The position numbers and the translations under genes are program-made. The notes under the pieces are model-generated. The model worked only from the letters and a program-made list of their open reading frames with translations, did no database searches and had not been told where the DNA came from. From Paenibacillus sp. FSL R5-0345 (GTDB lineage: Bacteria; Bacillota; Bacilli; Paenibacillales; Paenibacillaceae): a stretch of 64,000 nt of DNA. This document shows, one piece after another, positions 26,472 to 34,759 of the stretch (the stretch's first letter is position 1; each line of letters begins with the position of its first letter). The stretch lies in the NCBI RefSeq assembly GCF_000758585.1, contig NZ_CP009281.1, forward strand, positions 5,642,001-5,706,000, given 5' to 3'.

Positions 26472-27665
26472 TTATAAGAATCTTCCTTTTTTCAGAACCA
26501 GCGGAATTCCACCGATAATGAACAAATAGCGCATATCCACAACTTTTTTCAATTGAGCTGCAGTCCAGCCCTTGTAAGTTTTGCTGCCAACTACAGCAAT
26601 CCCTTGTCCTTTACCTAGAGAAGCTACTGTTCCTTTATTGCTGAATGCGAATTTCTTTGGTTGTTGATTACGGATCGCAGCCACCAAATTATGTGCACAG
26701 CATTCTCCCTGTTGCATAGCAATTTGTGCTGTTGGCGGGTAAGGACGTCCTTCTGGGTTAATCATCAAGGAGCCGTCTCCAATAATGAAGATATTGTCTT
26801 GGCCTGGTGCACGTAAATATTCATCTACTTTCACACGACCACGCATAGCTTCAAATCCTGCAGCTTCAATCAGACGATTTCCGCGAATTCCGCCTGTCCA
26901 GACAATTGTAGAAGCTTTAATCTCTTCACCTGATGCCAGAATTACACCGTTTGGTAGACATTCCTTGATCGCAACGCCCATCTTGAATGTAACACCCTTC
27001 TTAGTGAGCAGGTTCATTGCATACTCAACAAGTTCTGGTGCAAATCCAGGCAGAGCTGTTGGAGCAGCTTCTATGTTATATATATTTACCATGCTTGGAT
27101 CAACGTCAAATTCTTTACACAACCCAGGGATGCGGTCCGCTAATTCGGCCACAAATTCAATTCCGCTAAAGCCGGCACCACCGACTACGAAATTGATATG
27201 CTCCTGAGCGTTGTTCTCGTTCTTGTATTTGGCAAATTGATACTCAATATGTTCACGAATCAAACGGACGGAGTTGATGCTCCGGATCGTCAGTGCGTAT
27301 TTATCAAGTCCTGGGATACCGAAGGTTTCAGGCTCTCCGCCCAAAGCAATGACGAGATAGTCATACGAAAGAGTACCATCCTCCAAAATAATCTTTTTCT
27401 GCTGGGTACGAATTTCCTGAACAGATGACTTAACGAGATCGATCTTGAATTCATCGATTAGTTTAGAAATAGACACCCGAGTGTGTTCAATACTATCTGT
27501 ACCCGCAGCAGGCATATGTAGATGGGTAGTAAAATAGTGGTACTCGTGACGGTTTACGAGCGTGACATCCGCTTCATTATAGTTCAAAGCCTTCTGTAAG
27601 CGCTGTGCGGTCAAAATACCCCCATAGCCCGCGCCTAAGATTACGATTTTGGGAATACTACTCAT
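26472..27665 (-). CDS. yumB: Type II NADH dehydrogenase (NDH-2, YumB/Ndh-like)
   Basis: A 397-aa flavoprotein. It has an FAD Rossmann motif (VILGAGYGG) at the N-terminus, a second NAD(P)H site around VVGGAGFSGIEFVAEL and the C-terminal FAD contact IIGDGSLM. Type II dehydrogenases oxidise NADH and reduce menaquinone without pumping protons. The ATG at 27665 is preceded by GGAAGGAG; a longer in-frame ATG at 27773 lacks a site. It is divergent from yumC, as in Bacillus yumB-yumC neighbourhoods. Confidence 0.88.
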   Translation of the reverse strand: MSSIPKIVILGAGYGGILTAQRLQKALNYNEADVTLVNRHEYHYFTTHLHMPAAGTDSIEHTRVSISKLIDEFKIDLVKSSVQEIRTQQKKIILEDGTLSYDYLVIALGGEPETFGIPGLDKYALTIRSINSVRLIREHIEYQFAKYKNENNAQEHINFVVGGAGFSGIEFVAELADRIPGLCKEFDVDPSMVNIYNIEAAPTALPGFAPELVEYAMNLLTKKGVTFKMGVAIKECLPNGVILASGEEIKASTIVWTGGIRGNRLIEAAGFEAMRGRVKVDEYLRAPGQDNIFIIGDGSLMINPEGRPYPPTAQIAMQQGECCAHNLVAAIRNQQPKKFAFSNKGTVASLGKGQGIAVVGSKTYKGWTAAQLKKVVDMRYLFIIGGIPLVLKKGRFL

Positions 27666-27969
27666 GTTCCGGCTCCTTCCAAGAGGTAAATCTGTCTTTG
27701 TATTTTTTATTGAAACAATGTACGGTCCTTTTTGTGAATTTATACACTTATATTTAGAAGAAATTCCAATCAAACTTAAAGGATTTCTAAATTGACCATA
27801 TCCATTGTAAACCTTAGTGTAGTATTAATCAAACATTAAAATACTAAAAAACGTCACATTCTTATTGTGTTCTAAAGTCTTTCTTTGCAGGTATGTGTCA
27901 CAATGTTTATAATAAGAAAGAATACAAGTATGGCAAAATGAATATATCAACTCGGAGGTGTAATATCCC

Positions 27970-28971
27970 GTGACACAAGAGCAATCCGGCGTTCCTATGA
28001 GCGACCTTTTAATCATAGGTGGCGGTCCAGCTGGCATGTTTGCCGCATTTTACGGTGGGATGCGTCAGGCATCAGTAACACTTATTGAAAGTATGCCCCA
28101 ATTGGGAGGACAACTTGCTGCACTTTATCCTGAAAAATACATTTATGATGTAGCAGGTTTCCCAAAAGTAACTGCACAAGAATTGGTTGACAACCTGACA
28201 CGGCAAATGGATATGTTCCAATCGAATATCCGGCTGGAGGAGAAAGTAATTTCTGTTCAGAAACGGGACGAACGCCATTTTGTAGTTACAACTGATGTAG
28301 CAGAATACCACAGTAAGGCTATTATCATCACAGCTGGTGTAGGCGCTTTTGAACCTCGCCGTTTAGAACTGCCAGACGCAGGACGGTTTGAAAAAGCCAA
28401 CCTCCATTATTTTGTAAATGATTTAAATGCCTTTAAAGATAAAAAAGTTCTGATTAGCGGTGGCGGAGATTCCGCAGTAGACTGGGCGCTAATGCTGGAG
28501 CCGATCGCGGAGCAGGTAACCCTGATTCACCGCCGGGATAAATTCCGTGCGCATGAACACAGCGTAGAGAATCTGATGGCTTCCAAAGTTAACGTAATTA
28601 CACCTACTGAAATTACAGAACTGCATGGTGACGAGTTCATAACTAAGGTTACCTTATCCCATATCAAAACCAAGGAAACACAAGAGATCGAAGTCGACAG
28701 TGTAATCGTCAATTTCGGATTTGTTTCCTCGCTAGGACCTATTGCAGAATGGGGTATCGATATTGAAGGAAACTCCATTGTCGTTGACTCACGTATGGAA
28801 ACAAGTATTCCAGGTATCTTTGCGGCCGGTGATATCACCACATATCCGGGTAAGCTAAAGCTAATTGCTGTAGGATTCGGTGAAGCTCCAACGGCTGTGA
28901 ATAACGCAAAAGTCTATATCGATCCGGAAGCTAAGCTTTCACCAGGTCACAGCAGTAATATGAAACTCTAA
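27970..28971 (+). CDS. yumC: Ferredoxin/flavodoxin--NADP+ reductase (YumC type)
   Basis: A 333-aa thioredoxin reductase-like FNR. Features: FAD motif LLIIGGGPAGM near residue 14, NADPH motif ISGGGDSAVDWAL near 160, and the late GDITTYPGKLKLIAVGFGEA segment. The active-site CxxC of true thioredoxin reductases is absent. It transfers electrons between NADPH and ferredoxin or flavodoxin. It starts with GTG after a CGGAGGTG site. It may support Fe-S and heme enzymes encoded nearby. Confidence 0.9.
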   Translation: MTQEQSGVPMSDLLIIGGGPAGMFAAFYGGMRQASVTLIESMPQLGGQLAALYPEKYIYDVAGFPKVTAQELVDNLTRQMDMFQSNIRLEEKVISVQKRDERHFVVTTDVAEYHSKAIIITAGVGAFEPRRLELPDAGRFEKANLHYFVNDLNAFKDKKVLISGGGDSAVDWALMLEPIAEQVTLIHRRDKFRAHEHSVENLMASKVNVITPTEITELHGDEFITKVTLSHIKTKETQEIEVDSVIVNFGFVSSLGPIAEWGIDIEGNSIVVDSRMETSIPGIFAAGDITTYPGKLKLIAVGFGEAPTAVNNAKVYIDPEAKLSPGHSSNMKL

Positions 28972-28987
28972 TTCTATCTACTACAAT

Positions 28988-29042
28988 AAAAAAGGGTATT
29001 CTGATAGGCCTATCAATAGCAGCCTATCAGGATACCCTTTTA
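28988..29042. terminator. Terminator between yumC and sda
   Basis: A long stem (GGGTATTCTGATAGG / CCTATCAGGATACCC, one mismatch region) is flanked by A6 and TTTT, so it may act on both strands. Confidence 0.88.
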
Positions 29043-29102
29043 TGTTTGTGACTCGCGGTTTATTTATATGTAGCCAGCTACAAAGGTATACTTTGCGCTC
29101 TT

Positions 29103-29255
29103 TTAATGAAGAACCGCATGAACTGGAGAGTGTAAGTTTCGTTTGCGAATCTCAACGAGTAGAAGAGCGATGAAATCATGCTCTAGTTGCAATTCTATCG
29201 CTCTATGGTAAGAGTCTAGAAGCATCTCATCGGACAATTCAACCATAACGTTCAT
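29103..29255 (-). CDS. sda: Sporulation histidine kinase inhibitor Sda
   Basis: A 50-aa gene. The core LSDEMLLDSYHRAIELQLEH then DFIALLLVEIRKRNL follows the Sda helical-hairpin pattern (LSDELL-ESY-A-E-L-DFI-L--EI-RR-L). In Bacillus, Sda binds KinA/KinB and blocks phosphorelay activation of Spo0A when replication or DNA is disturbed. Start: ATG at 29255 with AGGA 7 nt upstream; ATG 29246 is an alternative. It is longer at the C-terminus than the 46-aa Bacillus protein. Promoter, LexA box and DnaA boxes lie just upstream. Confidence 0.88.
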   Translation of the reverse strand: MNVMVELSDEMLLDSYHRAIELQLEHDFIALLLVEIRKRNLHSPVHAVLH

Positions 29256-29284
29256 CTACCTTTCCTGTATTTGGATCTGAATCT

Positions 29285-29313
29285 ATCATATCAAACTATC
29301 ATTTTTCGAACAA
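29285..29313 (-). promoter_or_regulatory. Sigma-A promoter of sda
   Basis: On the minus strand TTGTTC (29313-29308) and TATGAT (29290-29285) are spaced by 17 bp. The -35 box overlaps the LexA box. Confidence 0.7.
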
Positions 29314-29320
29314 GCGTTCG
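29307..29320. promoter_or_regulatory. LexA (SOS) box at the sda promoter
   Basis: CGAACAAGCGTTCG has the GAAC-N4-GTTC core of Gram-positive LexA sites and matches 13 of 14 positions of CGAACRNRYGTTYC. It covers the -35 element of sda, the position of a repressor. Confidence 0.75.
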
Positions 29321-29322
29321 TG

Positions 29323-29422
29323 TTATCCACAAGTACATGTGGAAATCCTGTGTATAATATGTGCGTAAGCGTTACAAAGGTGATAACTGCACAGTGGAAT
29401 ATGGGGATAATAGTTATACACA
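29323..29422. promoter_or_regulatory. Group of DnaA boxes upstream of sda
   Basis: Perfect consensus TTATCCACA at 29323-29331; TTATACACA at 29349-29357 (minus) and 29414-29422 (plus); TTATCCCCA at 29402-29410 (minus); a weaker ATTTCCACA at 29338-29346 (minus). DnaA regulates sda in Bacillus. An AT-rich tract with no gene follows to 29560. Confidence 0.75.
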
Positions 29423-29560
29423 GGATTGAACCACTTGTATACAGCTAAAAATATATTTTTATTGTAAATAAATTACAATATAATTTACCCCAAAAGAACG
29501 CAACTAAACGCAATTTTATCTCACTACTCTATTATCGTCAATTTAAAAATATTTGTTAAT

Positions 29561-30223
29561 TTACTGAGGTCTTGTATTAACCTCCAAAATCCATATTTTA
29601 CCTGAATAATCCACAGCATAATCAAAGCCCAGTTCACCTATTCCCGGGAAGTGCCGCTCCATTAGTTCAATACATACAAGTGTTAGTCTACGCATCTCCG
29701 CTTTCTTCGCCGATGCTTTCATCCGGGGCAACGATCTGCGAAGTCCTTCACGACAAGAAAGCATCGTACCACCTTTACATAAATTGGTTACGAACAGGCC
29801 CGGTCGAGCTAATCTTCCTACCATGGAGCGAAACTCCCATACAGCACCATTTTTCACTACCTTTACCCGATAATCAATAGGACGCCCGCCAATCCTGGCG
29901 AGAGAAATCCCCTGTTGAATCAAATATCTGCGTCTGACCTTGACGAAATGGAGCGCCCGTCTCATGGATCTGAAATCCTTGTAAATTCGAGTTCTGTCCA
30001 TATAAGTAAATCCATAACCTCGGCTATCCCGAAATACTTTGATTACACCGTAACCTCCGCCACCAACTATAGGTTTAATAACAACATTTCCATATTTCCG
30101 GAGCATGGCTAACAGTGAGTCAGCCGAATACACCCTCGTCATTGGTATATAATGAGAAACCCTCGCGTCACTGAGCAATGCTTCTGTCTTTAACCATTTG
30201 CTAGCCAACTGTCTTCCCGACAT
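29561..30223 (-). CDS. YheC/YheD family protein (short ATP-grasp-like)
   Basis: A 220-aa protein. The pattern VIKPIVGGGGYGVIKV (nucleotide loop), RVKVVKNG with R-S-MVGR, and the C-terminal GFDYAVDYSGKIWILEVNTR are ATP-grasp features seen in YheC/YheD spore-coat-associated proteins. It is shorter than Bacillus YheC/D (about 360-450 aa), lacking the N-terminal part, and ends right after EVNTRPQ. AAAGGAGG precedes the ATG. The reaction is unknown; a ligase role is only implied by the fold. Confidence 0.72.
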   Translation of the reverse strand: MSGRQLASKWLKTEALLSDARVSHYIPMTRVYSADSLLAMLRKYGNVVIKPIVGGGGYGVIKVFRDSRGYGFTYMDRTRIYKDFRSMRRALHFVKVRRRYLIQQGISLARIGGRPIDYRVKVVKNGAVWEFRSMVGRLARPGLFVTNLCKGGTMLSCREGLRRSLPRMKASAKKAEMRRLTLVCIELMERHFPGIGELGFDYAVDYSGKIWILEVNTRPQ

Positions 30224-30555
30224 TGTCCTTTCCCTCCTTTCACATTCCAGCCTACCCTATACATTACTCAGAAGAGGTCCCGCCCTCTTGTATGATTGTC
30301 CGTGTAGGAAGAGGCTATTAGCAAAAAGGGCTTAGAGCTTGTATCGACAACAATCTCAATCATGCATAGTTAGATTGCAGATTTTGAAGAATCTTATCTC
30401 TGAACATTCGACATTTTAATCGTAATGGATGAGTTCACTATAACTAGAATAATCTTCAAAATCGTTGTATTATTAATAGCGGTTACATTTTCAATTCTAA
30501 CTATATAATTATGTCTCAGAGGTTCTTAAAAAAAACAGCGCGGGGAGGGCTCGGA
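30224..30555. other. Intergenic region, no gene recognised
   Basis: AT-rich, with a separated inverted repeat (ATTTTGAAGA near 30380 and TCTTCAAAAT near 30453). The region would hold divergent promoters for the YheC/D-like gene and the small membrane protein; no strong promoter pair was identified. Confidence 0.4.
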
Positions 30556-30765
30556 ATGGCTCAGTTTTTCGAGGTATTATATTGGGTGGCCATGCTTGGG
30601 ATGTCCATCGTATTGGCTGGAACGACTATACTGATCTGCGCTATTGGCTTTAAATTCATTAAAGACAGACGCAGAGCATTGGGTGCTGGCTGTATTGCCT
30701 TTTCCCTTGGAGCCGCAGCGCTCATCGTGTTTATGATTAATTACAAGTTCATTATTCCAGCCTAA
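30556..30765 (+). CDS. Small two-helix membrane protein, unknown
   Basis: A 69-aa protein with two hydrophobic segments (about residues 5-29 and 42-66) separated by a short basic loop (KFIKDRRRA). GGGAGGG lies about 8 nt before the ATG at 30556, favouring it over an in-frame ATG at 30511. It is a single gene with a terminator. I do not recognise the family. Confidence 0.7.
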   Translation: MAQFFEVLYWVAMLGMSIVLAGTTILICAIGFKFIKDRRRALGAGCIAFSLGAAALIVFMINYKFIIPA

Positions 30766-30783
30766 GTGTACCCTGAAACAAAC

Positions 30784-30820
30784 AGAAGCCCTCTCACGGA
30801 ATTCCGTCGGAGGGCTTTTG
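30784..30820. terminator. Terminator after the small membrane protein gene
   Basis: AGCCCTC / GAGGGCT stem with inner ACGGAATTCCGT palindrome, followed by TTTTG on the plus strand. It lies 16 bp beyond the stop. Confidence 0.8.
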
Positions 30821-30832
30821 TTTGTATTGTAC

Positions 30833-31285
30833 TCATATATCTAATGAAAGACGGATCATATCTACTACTTTAATCCCATTCTCAACAATCTCTTCACTAT
30901 AATGTCTGATAAAAAAGTCTTTATCGATTCCGGTAATTCTAAATCCACATTTCTGATAGAGAGCCAGCTGCCCTACACTTGAATTCCCGGTACCCACTTC
31001 AATCGTCTTCGCACCAAGTAATCTCGCATTCTCAATCGCATGATAGACCAACCGTTTTCCTATTCCTTTACTTTGCTGCTTCTCATCAACGGCTATATTC
31101 ACTAGTTCTACTGTCTCAGGCCTCGTTTGTAGCAAAACATAGACACCAATAATGCAATTTTCTATTTCAGCTACAAAACATTGACCTCTTTCTAAATACG
31201 CTTCAACAAGACTTTGTGAAGGATCGGCTAATAACAACAGATGCAAAGGGGGTTGTTCTTCTGCGTTTAATTTCCTTATCAGCAT
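30833..31285 (-). CDS. GNAT family N-acetyltransferase
   Basis: A 150-aa GNAT enzyme. The acetyl-CoA loop appears as VDEKQQSKGIGKRLVYHAIENA (shown here in part: QQSKGIGKRL, about residues 73-82), followed by motif B around LYQKCGFRITG. AAGGAGC lies before the ATG. The substrate is unknown. It is downstream of the A-type Fe-S carrier gene on the same strand but about 100 bp away. Confidence 0.85.
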   Translation of the reverse strand: MLIRKLNAEEQPPLHLLLLADPSQSLVEAYLERGQCFVAEIENCIIGVYVLLQTRPETVELVNIAVDEKQQSKGIGKRLVYHAIENARLLGAKTIEVGTGNSSVGQLALYQKCGFRITGIDKDFFIRHYSEEIVENGIKVVDMIRLSLDI

Positions 31286-31389
31286 GCTTAGAGCTCCTTG
31301 TGATGACTTTTGTCATTGAGAATATAAAAAAAGCCTCCAAGCCCGATGTTCTAGAACTCAACATAGGACCTGGAGGCGTGTCGTTGCAA

Positions 31390-31749
31390 TTAGCAAGGCT
31401 CTTCGTTCGGTTTCCCTGCATCCGTAGCTGTCCGGAAGCTTGAGCCGCAGCCGCAGGTTGCAGTAGCGTTCGGGTTATTGATGGTGAAGCCACCCGTCAT
31501 GCCGGATTCTTCAAAGTCGATTTCGAGACCATCAAGGTAACGAAGATTCTCTTTCTCCACGACAACCTTCATTTCTTGGATGTCCATATATACGTCCTGC
31601 TCGGTTTCATTATCATCAAAGCCCATAGCGTATGAGAATCCACTGCAACCGCCGGGCGTTACTCCAATACGGAGGAACATGTTCGGCACTTCTTGTTCAG
31701 CAAGCATCGCCTTCAGTTGTTCTGCTGCCTTTTCGCTAATATTAATCAT
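31390..31749 (-). CDS. yutM: A-type iron-sulfur carrier / HesB-like (YutM, ErpA/IscA family)
   Basis: A 119-aa protein with the three conserved cysteines of A-type carriers: GGCSGFSY near residue 36 and CGCGSSF near 100. It delivers [Fe-S] clusters to target enzymes. The ATG at 31749 is 8 nt after AGGAGG; an ATG two codons upstream is too close. Bacillus yutM lies in the same gene neighbourhood as yutJ, yuzB and yutI found downstream here. Many Fe-S enzymes (SdhB, MqnE) could be clients. Confidence 0.85.
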   Translation of the reverse strand: MINISEKAAEQLKAMLAEQEVPNMFLRIGVTPGGCSGFSYAMGFDDNETEQDVYMDIQEMKVVVEKENLRYLDGLEIDFEESGMTGGFTINNPNATATCGCGSSFRTATDAGKPNEEPC

Positions 31750-31941
31750 GATCATATCCTCCTATAAATTAGATTCACTTCATAAGAAAAACTTATGTTT
31801 AAGAGACCTTCCGGTCAAAAGTTGCTTTCTTAAAAATATATACTTAATAAACTCAGTATAACCCACTATTCCATTACCCTCAAGTCACAACTGCCTTATG
31901 CTTGACCTATCACCCCAAAATAAACCATCCATATCCAGCTG

Positions 31942-31970
31942 TTGATCCCCTTATAAGAGAGGTTTATAAT
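31942..31970 (+). promoter_or_regulatory. Sigma-A-like promoter of mqnE
   Basis: TTGATC (31942-31947) and TATAAT (31965-31970) with a 17-bp spacer. The leader to the start codon would be about 145 nt. Confidence 0.6.
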
Positions 31971-32009
31971 AAGGAAGGCAAACATAAGTAAAAATTCGGA
32001 AATTTGTCA

Positions 32010-32035
32010 CGGAGGCTAACCCTCCGCTTTATTTT
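32010..32035 (+). promoter_or_regulatory. Hairpin in the mqnE leader, possible attenuator
   Basis: CGGAGG (32010-32015) and CCTCCG (32021-32026) form a short stem followed by CTTTATTTT. It could be a weak terminator or could mask a ribosome site; no known riboswitch class was recognised. The 31750-32121 gap holds no gene I would defend. Confidence 0.35.
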
Positions 32036-32121
32036 CATGAATGAACAGCTACCGTCTGGGTAAGTCTGGGAATTATCTGCGGGCAATGGACCCCGTAAAA
32101 CTTTCAGGAGGAATTCATAAC

Positions 32122-33228
32122 ATGTCTACTCTTTTCACCCCCCAAACAGACGCCCGAATGATGAACATTATTGAAAAAGTTCGCGGCGGCGAAAGATTGA
32201 ATTTAGAAGATGGCGTTTATTTATATCAAAGTAACGACCTACTTACCATTGGTCAATTAGCAAATGAAGTTAATCTTGCAAAAAACAACAACAGGGTATA
32301 TTTTATCGAAAATATGAGTCTATATTTCACCAATGTTTGCGAATCACATTGTGCATTCTGCAATTTCCGCAAAGATGATGGAGAAGAGGGTGCTTATACC
32401 CTATCCGGTCAGGAAATGGTGCAATATGTCGAACAGCATATTCATCCAGGTGTACGCGAATTCCATATCGTGGGTGGGCATAATGACAAGGTTCCTTTCC
32501 AGTATTATGTGGATTCTTTAAAAGCCTTGAATGAACGTTTCCCTGAGGTAACCTTAAAAGCATACACAGCAGCTGAGATCGATTTTTTCACCCGAATTAG
32601 CGGATTGAGTATTCGTGAGGTTCTGGAACAACTGCGTGCGGCAGGTCTTAAAACACTTACCGGTGGTGGCGCAGAAATATTATCCGATCAATACCGTAAA
32701 AAAATGCGCGTTGATAAAGCTAATGTGGAAGAGTATCTGGAAGTTCACCGTACAGCACATCAGCTTGGCATGAAGACCCATACAACGATGCTCTACGGCT
32801 CCATTGAGTCTCATGAAGACCGTATTCGGCACATGATGCAGATCCGCGATCTGCAGGACGAAACCAATGGTTTTATGGTATTCATTCCATTATCTATGCA
32901 GCCTAAGAATAAGAATGCAGGGATTATGCGCCGCAACTCCGCTTATGAGGATCTGAAGACGATTGCGATCAGCAGATTGATGCTCGATAATTTCGATCAC
33001 ATCAAAGCATACTTCATTAATATCGGCCCTCAGCTAACTCAGGTTGCGCTGAACTTCGGTGCTTCTGACGTACATGGCACCATTCTTAAAGAACGTATTA
33101 GCCATGCGGCTGGCGCCTTAACACCTGAAGGCCTCACACGCGATGAATTGATTTGGTTAGTAAAAGGGGCTGGACGAATTCCAGTAGAACGCGATACGTT
33201 CTACAATCCGATAAAGGTATACGAATAA
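32122..33228 (+). CDS. mqnE: Aminofutalosine synthase MqnE (radical SAM)
   Basis: A 368-aa radical SAM enzyme. The [4Fe-4S]/SAM motif is CESHCAFC (CxxxCxxC, about residues 71-78), followed by GGHND and the late SDVHGTILKERISHAAG stretch typical of MqnE/MqnC. It joins 3-(1-carboxyvinyloxy)benzoate to SAM in the futalosine route to menaquinone. The ATG at 32122 has CAGGAGGA 9 nt upstream, whereas an upstream in-frame ATG (32041) does not. The other mqn genes are not in the window. MqnC is the main alternative identity. Confidence 0.85.
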   Translation: MSTLFTPQTDARMMNIIEKVRGGERLNLEDGVYLYQSNDLLTIGQLANEVNLAKNNNRVYFIENMSLYFTNVCESHCAFCNFRKDDGEEGAYTLSGQEMVQYVEQHIHPGVREFHIVGGHNDKVPFQYYVDSLKALNERFPEVTLKAYTAAEIDFFTRISGLSIREVLEQLRAAGLKTLTGGGAEILSDQYRKKMRVDKANVEEYLEVHRTAHQLGMKTHTTMLYGSIESHEDRIRHMMQIRDLQDETNGFMVFIPLSMQPKNKNAGIMRRNSAYEDLKTIAISRLMLDNFDHIKAYFINIGPQLTQVALNFGASDVHGTILKERISHAAGALTPEGLTRDELIWLVKGAGRIPVERDTFYNPIKVYE

Positions 33229-33277
33229 AAGACTACCTTAGATCCGTTATCCTATATTGAAAGGAAGTTCGGTCAGC

Positions 33278-34339
33278 ATGAGAACACTACTCGTTCTGGG
33301 CGGCGGCTATGGCGGCTTGGCCCTCATTCAAGAATTGCTCAATAATCATCTTCCTCAGGATATTGAAATTATCTTAATTGACCGAATGCCTTATCAAGGA
33401 ATCAAAACGGAATATTATGCACTTGCCGCAGGTACAGTAACGGACTATCACTTGCGGATTCAATTTCCGGTTCATCCCCGTCTTACCATCCGTTACGGGG
33501 AGGTGAGTTCCATTGATTTGGATAGCAAAATCGTTACAATGGAGCCTGACGAAACGGTGTCTTATGACATTCTAGCCATTGCGCTAGGCTGTACTGACAA
33601 TTACCATAACATCCCTGGGGCTGATCAATACACTTGCAGTATCCAGACCTTTGCAGGGACTCGGGAGACTTATCAACGCTTAAACGATGTGAAGCCTTAT
33701 GGAACGATAAACATTGTTGGCGGTGGACTAAGTGGAGTGGAATTGGCGGCAGAGCTTCGGGAGAGCCGACCAGATCTTAATATTGCTATTCTGGATCGCG
33801 GTGAACGTGTCTTGTCTGCTTTTCCGGCAAAGCTGTCACAGTACGTGGAAGAATGGTTTCATCACCATCAAGTACAGACGCTGGGACGTGTCTCTGTATC
33901 CCACGTTGAGAAAGATGCGCTTTTTAACGGTACAGAAGAAATTCTTTCAGATGTTACGGTATGGACAGCAGGGATTCAACCCGTGAAGGTTGTTCAGGAA
34001 TTAACAGTACCGAAGGATCGTGGAGGACGGATCATTCTGGACGAGTATTATCGTATACCTGATTATCCGGAAGTGTATGTGATTGGCGACTGTGCCAGCC
34101 TGCCATTCGCTCCAAGCGCACAAGCTGCAGGAGCGCAGGGTGAGCAGGTTGCTCAGGTAATTCAAGCCTTATGGCGCGGCGAGACCCCTAAGCTTCATGC
34201 TATTCGTCTGAAGGGTACCTTAGGCTCACTAGGCAAGAAAGCTGGATTTGGTCTGATGGGCCAACGCTCCGTTAAAGGACGGGTTCCACGTATTCTCAAG
34301 AGCGGTGTGCTCTGGATGTCGAAACGCACTTTAGGATAA
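33278..34339 (+). CDS. yutJ: NADH dehydrogenase-like protein (YutJ type)
   Basis: A 353-aa pyridine nucleotide-disulfide oxidoreductase of the NDH-2 family. FAD motif VLGGGYGGL at the start, NAD(P)H motif NIVGGGLSGVELAAEL near residue 150 and C-terminal VIGDCASLP. The ATG at 33278 follows GAAAGGAAG; a TTG at 33257 overlaps that site. It is 49 bp after mqnE and probably co-transcribed, linking a quinone-reducing enzyme to quinone synthesis. The terminator follows directly. Confidence 0.85.
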   Translation: MRTLLVLGGGYGGLALIQELLNNHLPQDIEIILIDRMPYQGIKTEYYALAAGTVTDYHLRIQFPVHPRLTIRYGEVSSIDLDSKIVTMEPDETVSYDILAIALGCTDNYHNIPGADQYTCSIQTFAGTRETYQRLNDVKPYGTINIVGGGLSGVELAAELRESRPDLNIAILDRGERVLSAFPAKLSQYVEEWFHHHQVQTLGRVSVSHVEKDALFNGTEEILSDVTVWTAGIQPVKVVQELTVPKDRGGRIILDEYYRIPDYPEVYVIGDCASLPFAPSAQAAGAQGEQVAQVIQALWRGETPKLHAIRLKGTLGSLGKKAGFGLMGQRSVKGRVPRILKSGVLWMSKRTLG

Positions 34340-34345
34340 ACCTAA

Positions 34346-34395
34346 GGGCTGCTCTATTCCGTATTTATAACGGAAAAGAGCAGCCCTTTATTTTT
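34346..34395 (+). terminator. Terminator of mqnE-yutJ
   Basis: GGGCTGCTC-TTCCGT pairs with ACGGAA-GAGCAGCCC and is followed by TTTATTTTT. Confidence 0.88.
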
Positions 34396-34423
34396 AAAAA
34401 TAAATTATATGTTGCGCGACTAC

Positions 34424-34678
34424 TTAGTCAAGGTCTATATTGAACCAAGCCTCTAGCTCTTTGATTTTGGCAGAAATCTTTTCTTCTAGCTCGTCAACAG
34501 TATCTGCTGCAACGATGTCTCCTTCGACCATGGCGAAAGGTGTTAAATAACATTCCCCACAATTGTTCAGGCATCCGTATTCGATTACATCGTAATCGGG
34601 ATTTTCTTCCAGCTTATGCATTAGTTTGTCTGTTCCGTGACCCATGTTACTGGCACAAAATTCAATAATTGGTCTCAT
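34424..34678 (-). CDS. yuzB: YuzB family protein (DUF1450)
   Basis: An 84-aa protein with Cys residues in EFCASN, YGCLNNCGEC and a following YLTPFAMVEG, the pattern of the DUF1450/YuzB family. The cysteines suggest metal or Fe-S binding, but the function is unknown. The ATG at 34678 has GGGAG upstream. It is divergent from the Nfu-like gene, the same pairing as yuzB-yutI in Bacillus. Confidence 0.82.
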   Translation of the reverse strand: MRPIIEFCASNMGHGTDKLMHKLEENPDYDVIEYGCLNNCGECYLTPFAMVEGDIVAADTVDELEEKISAKIKELEAWFNIDLD

Positions 34679-34759
34679 GATGATCTCCCTGTTCCGCCTA
34701 ACCATTTTATTTTTTAACTTTTTGTACTATAATGAACTTACGAAAGGAGTGATTGAGAA

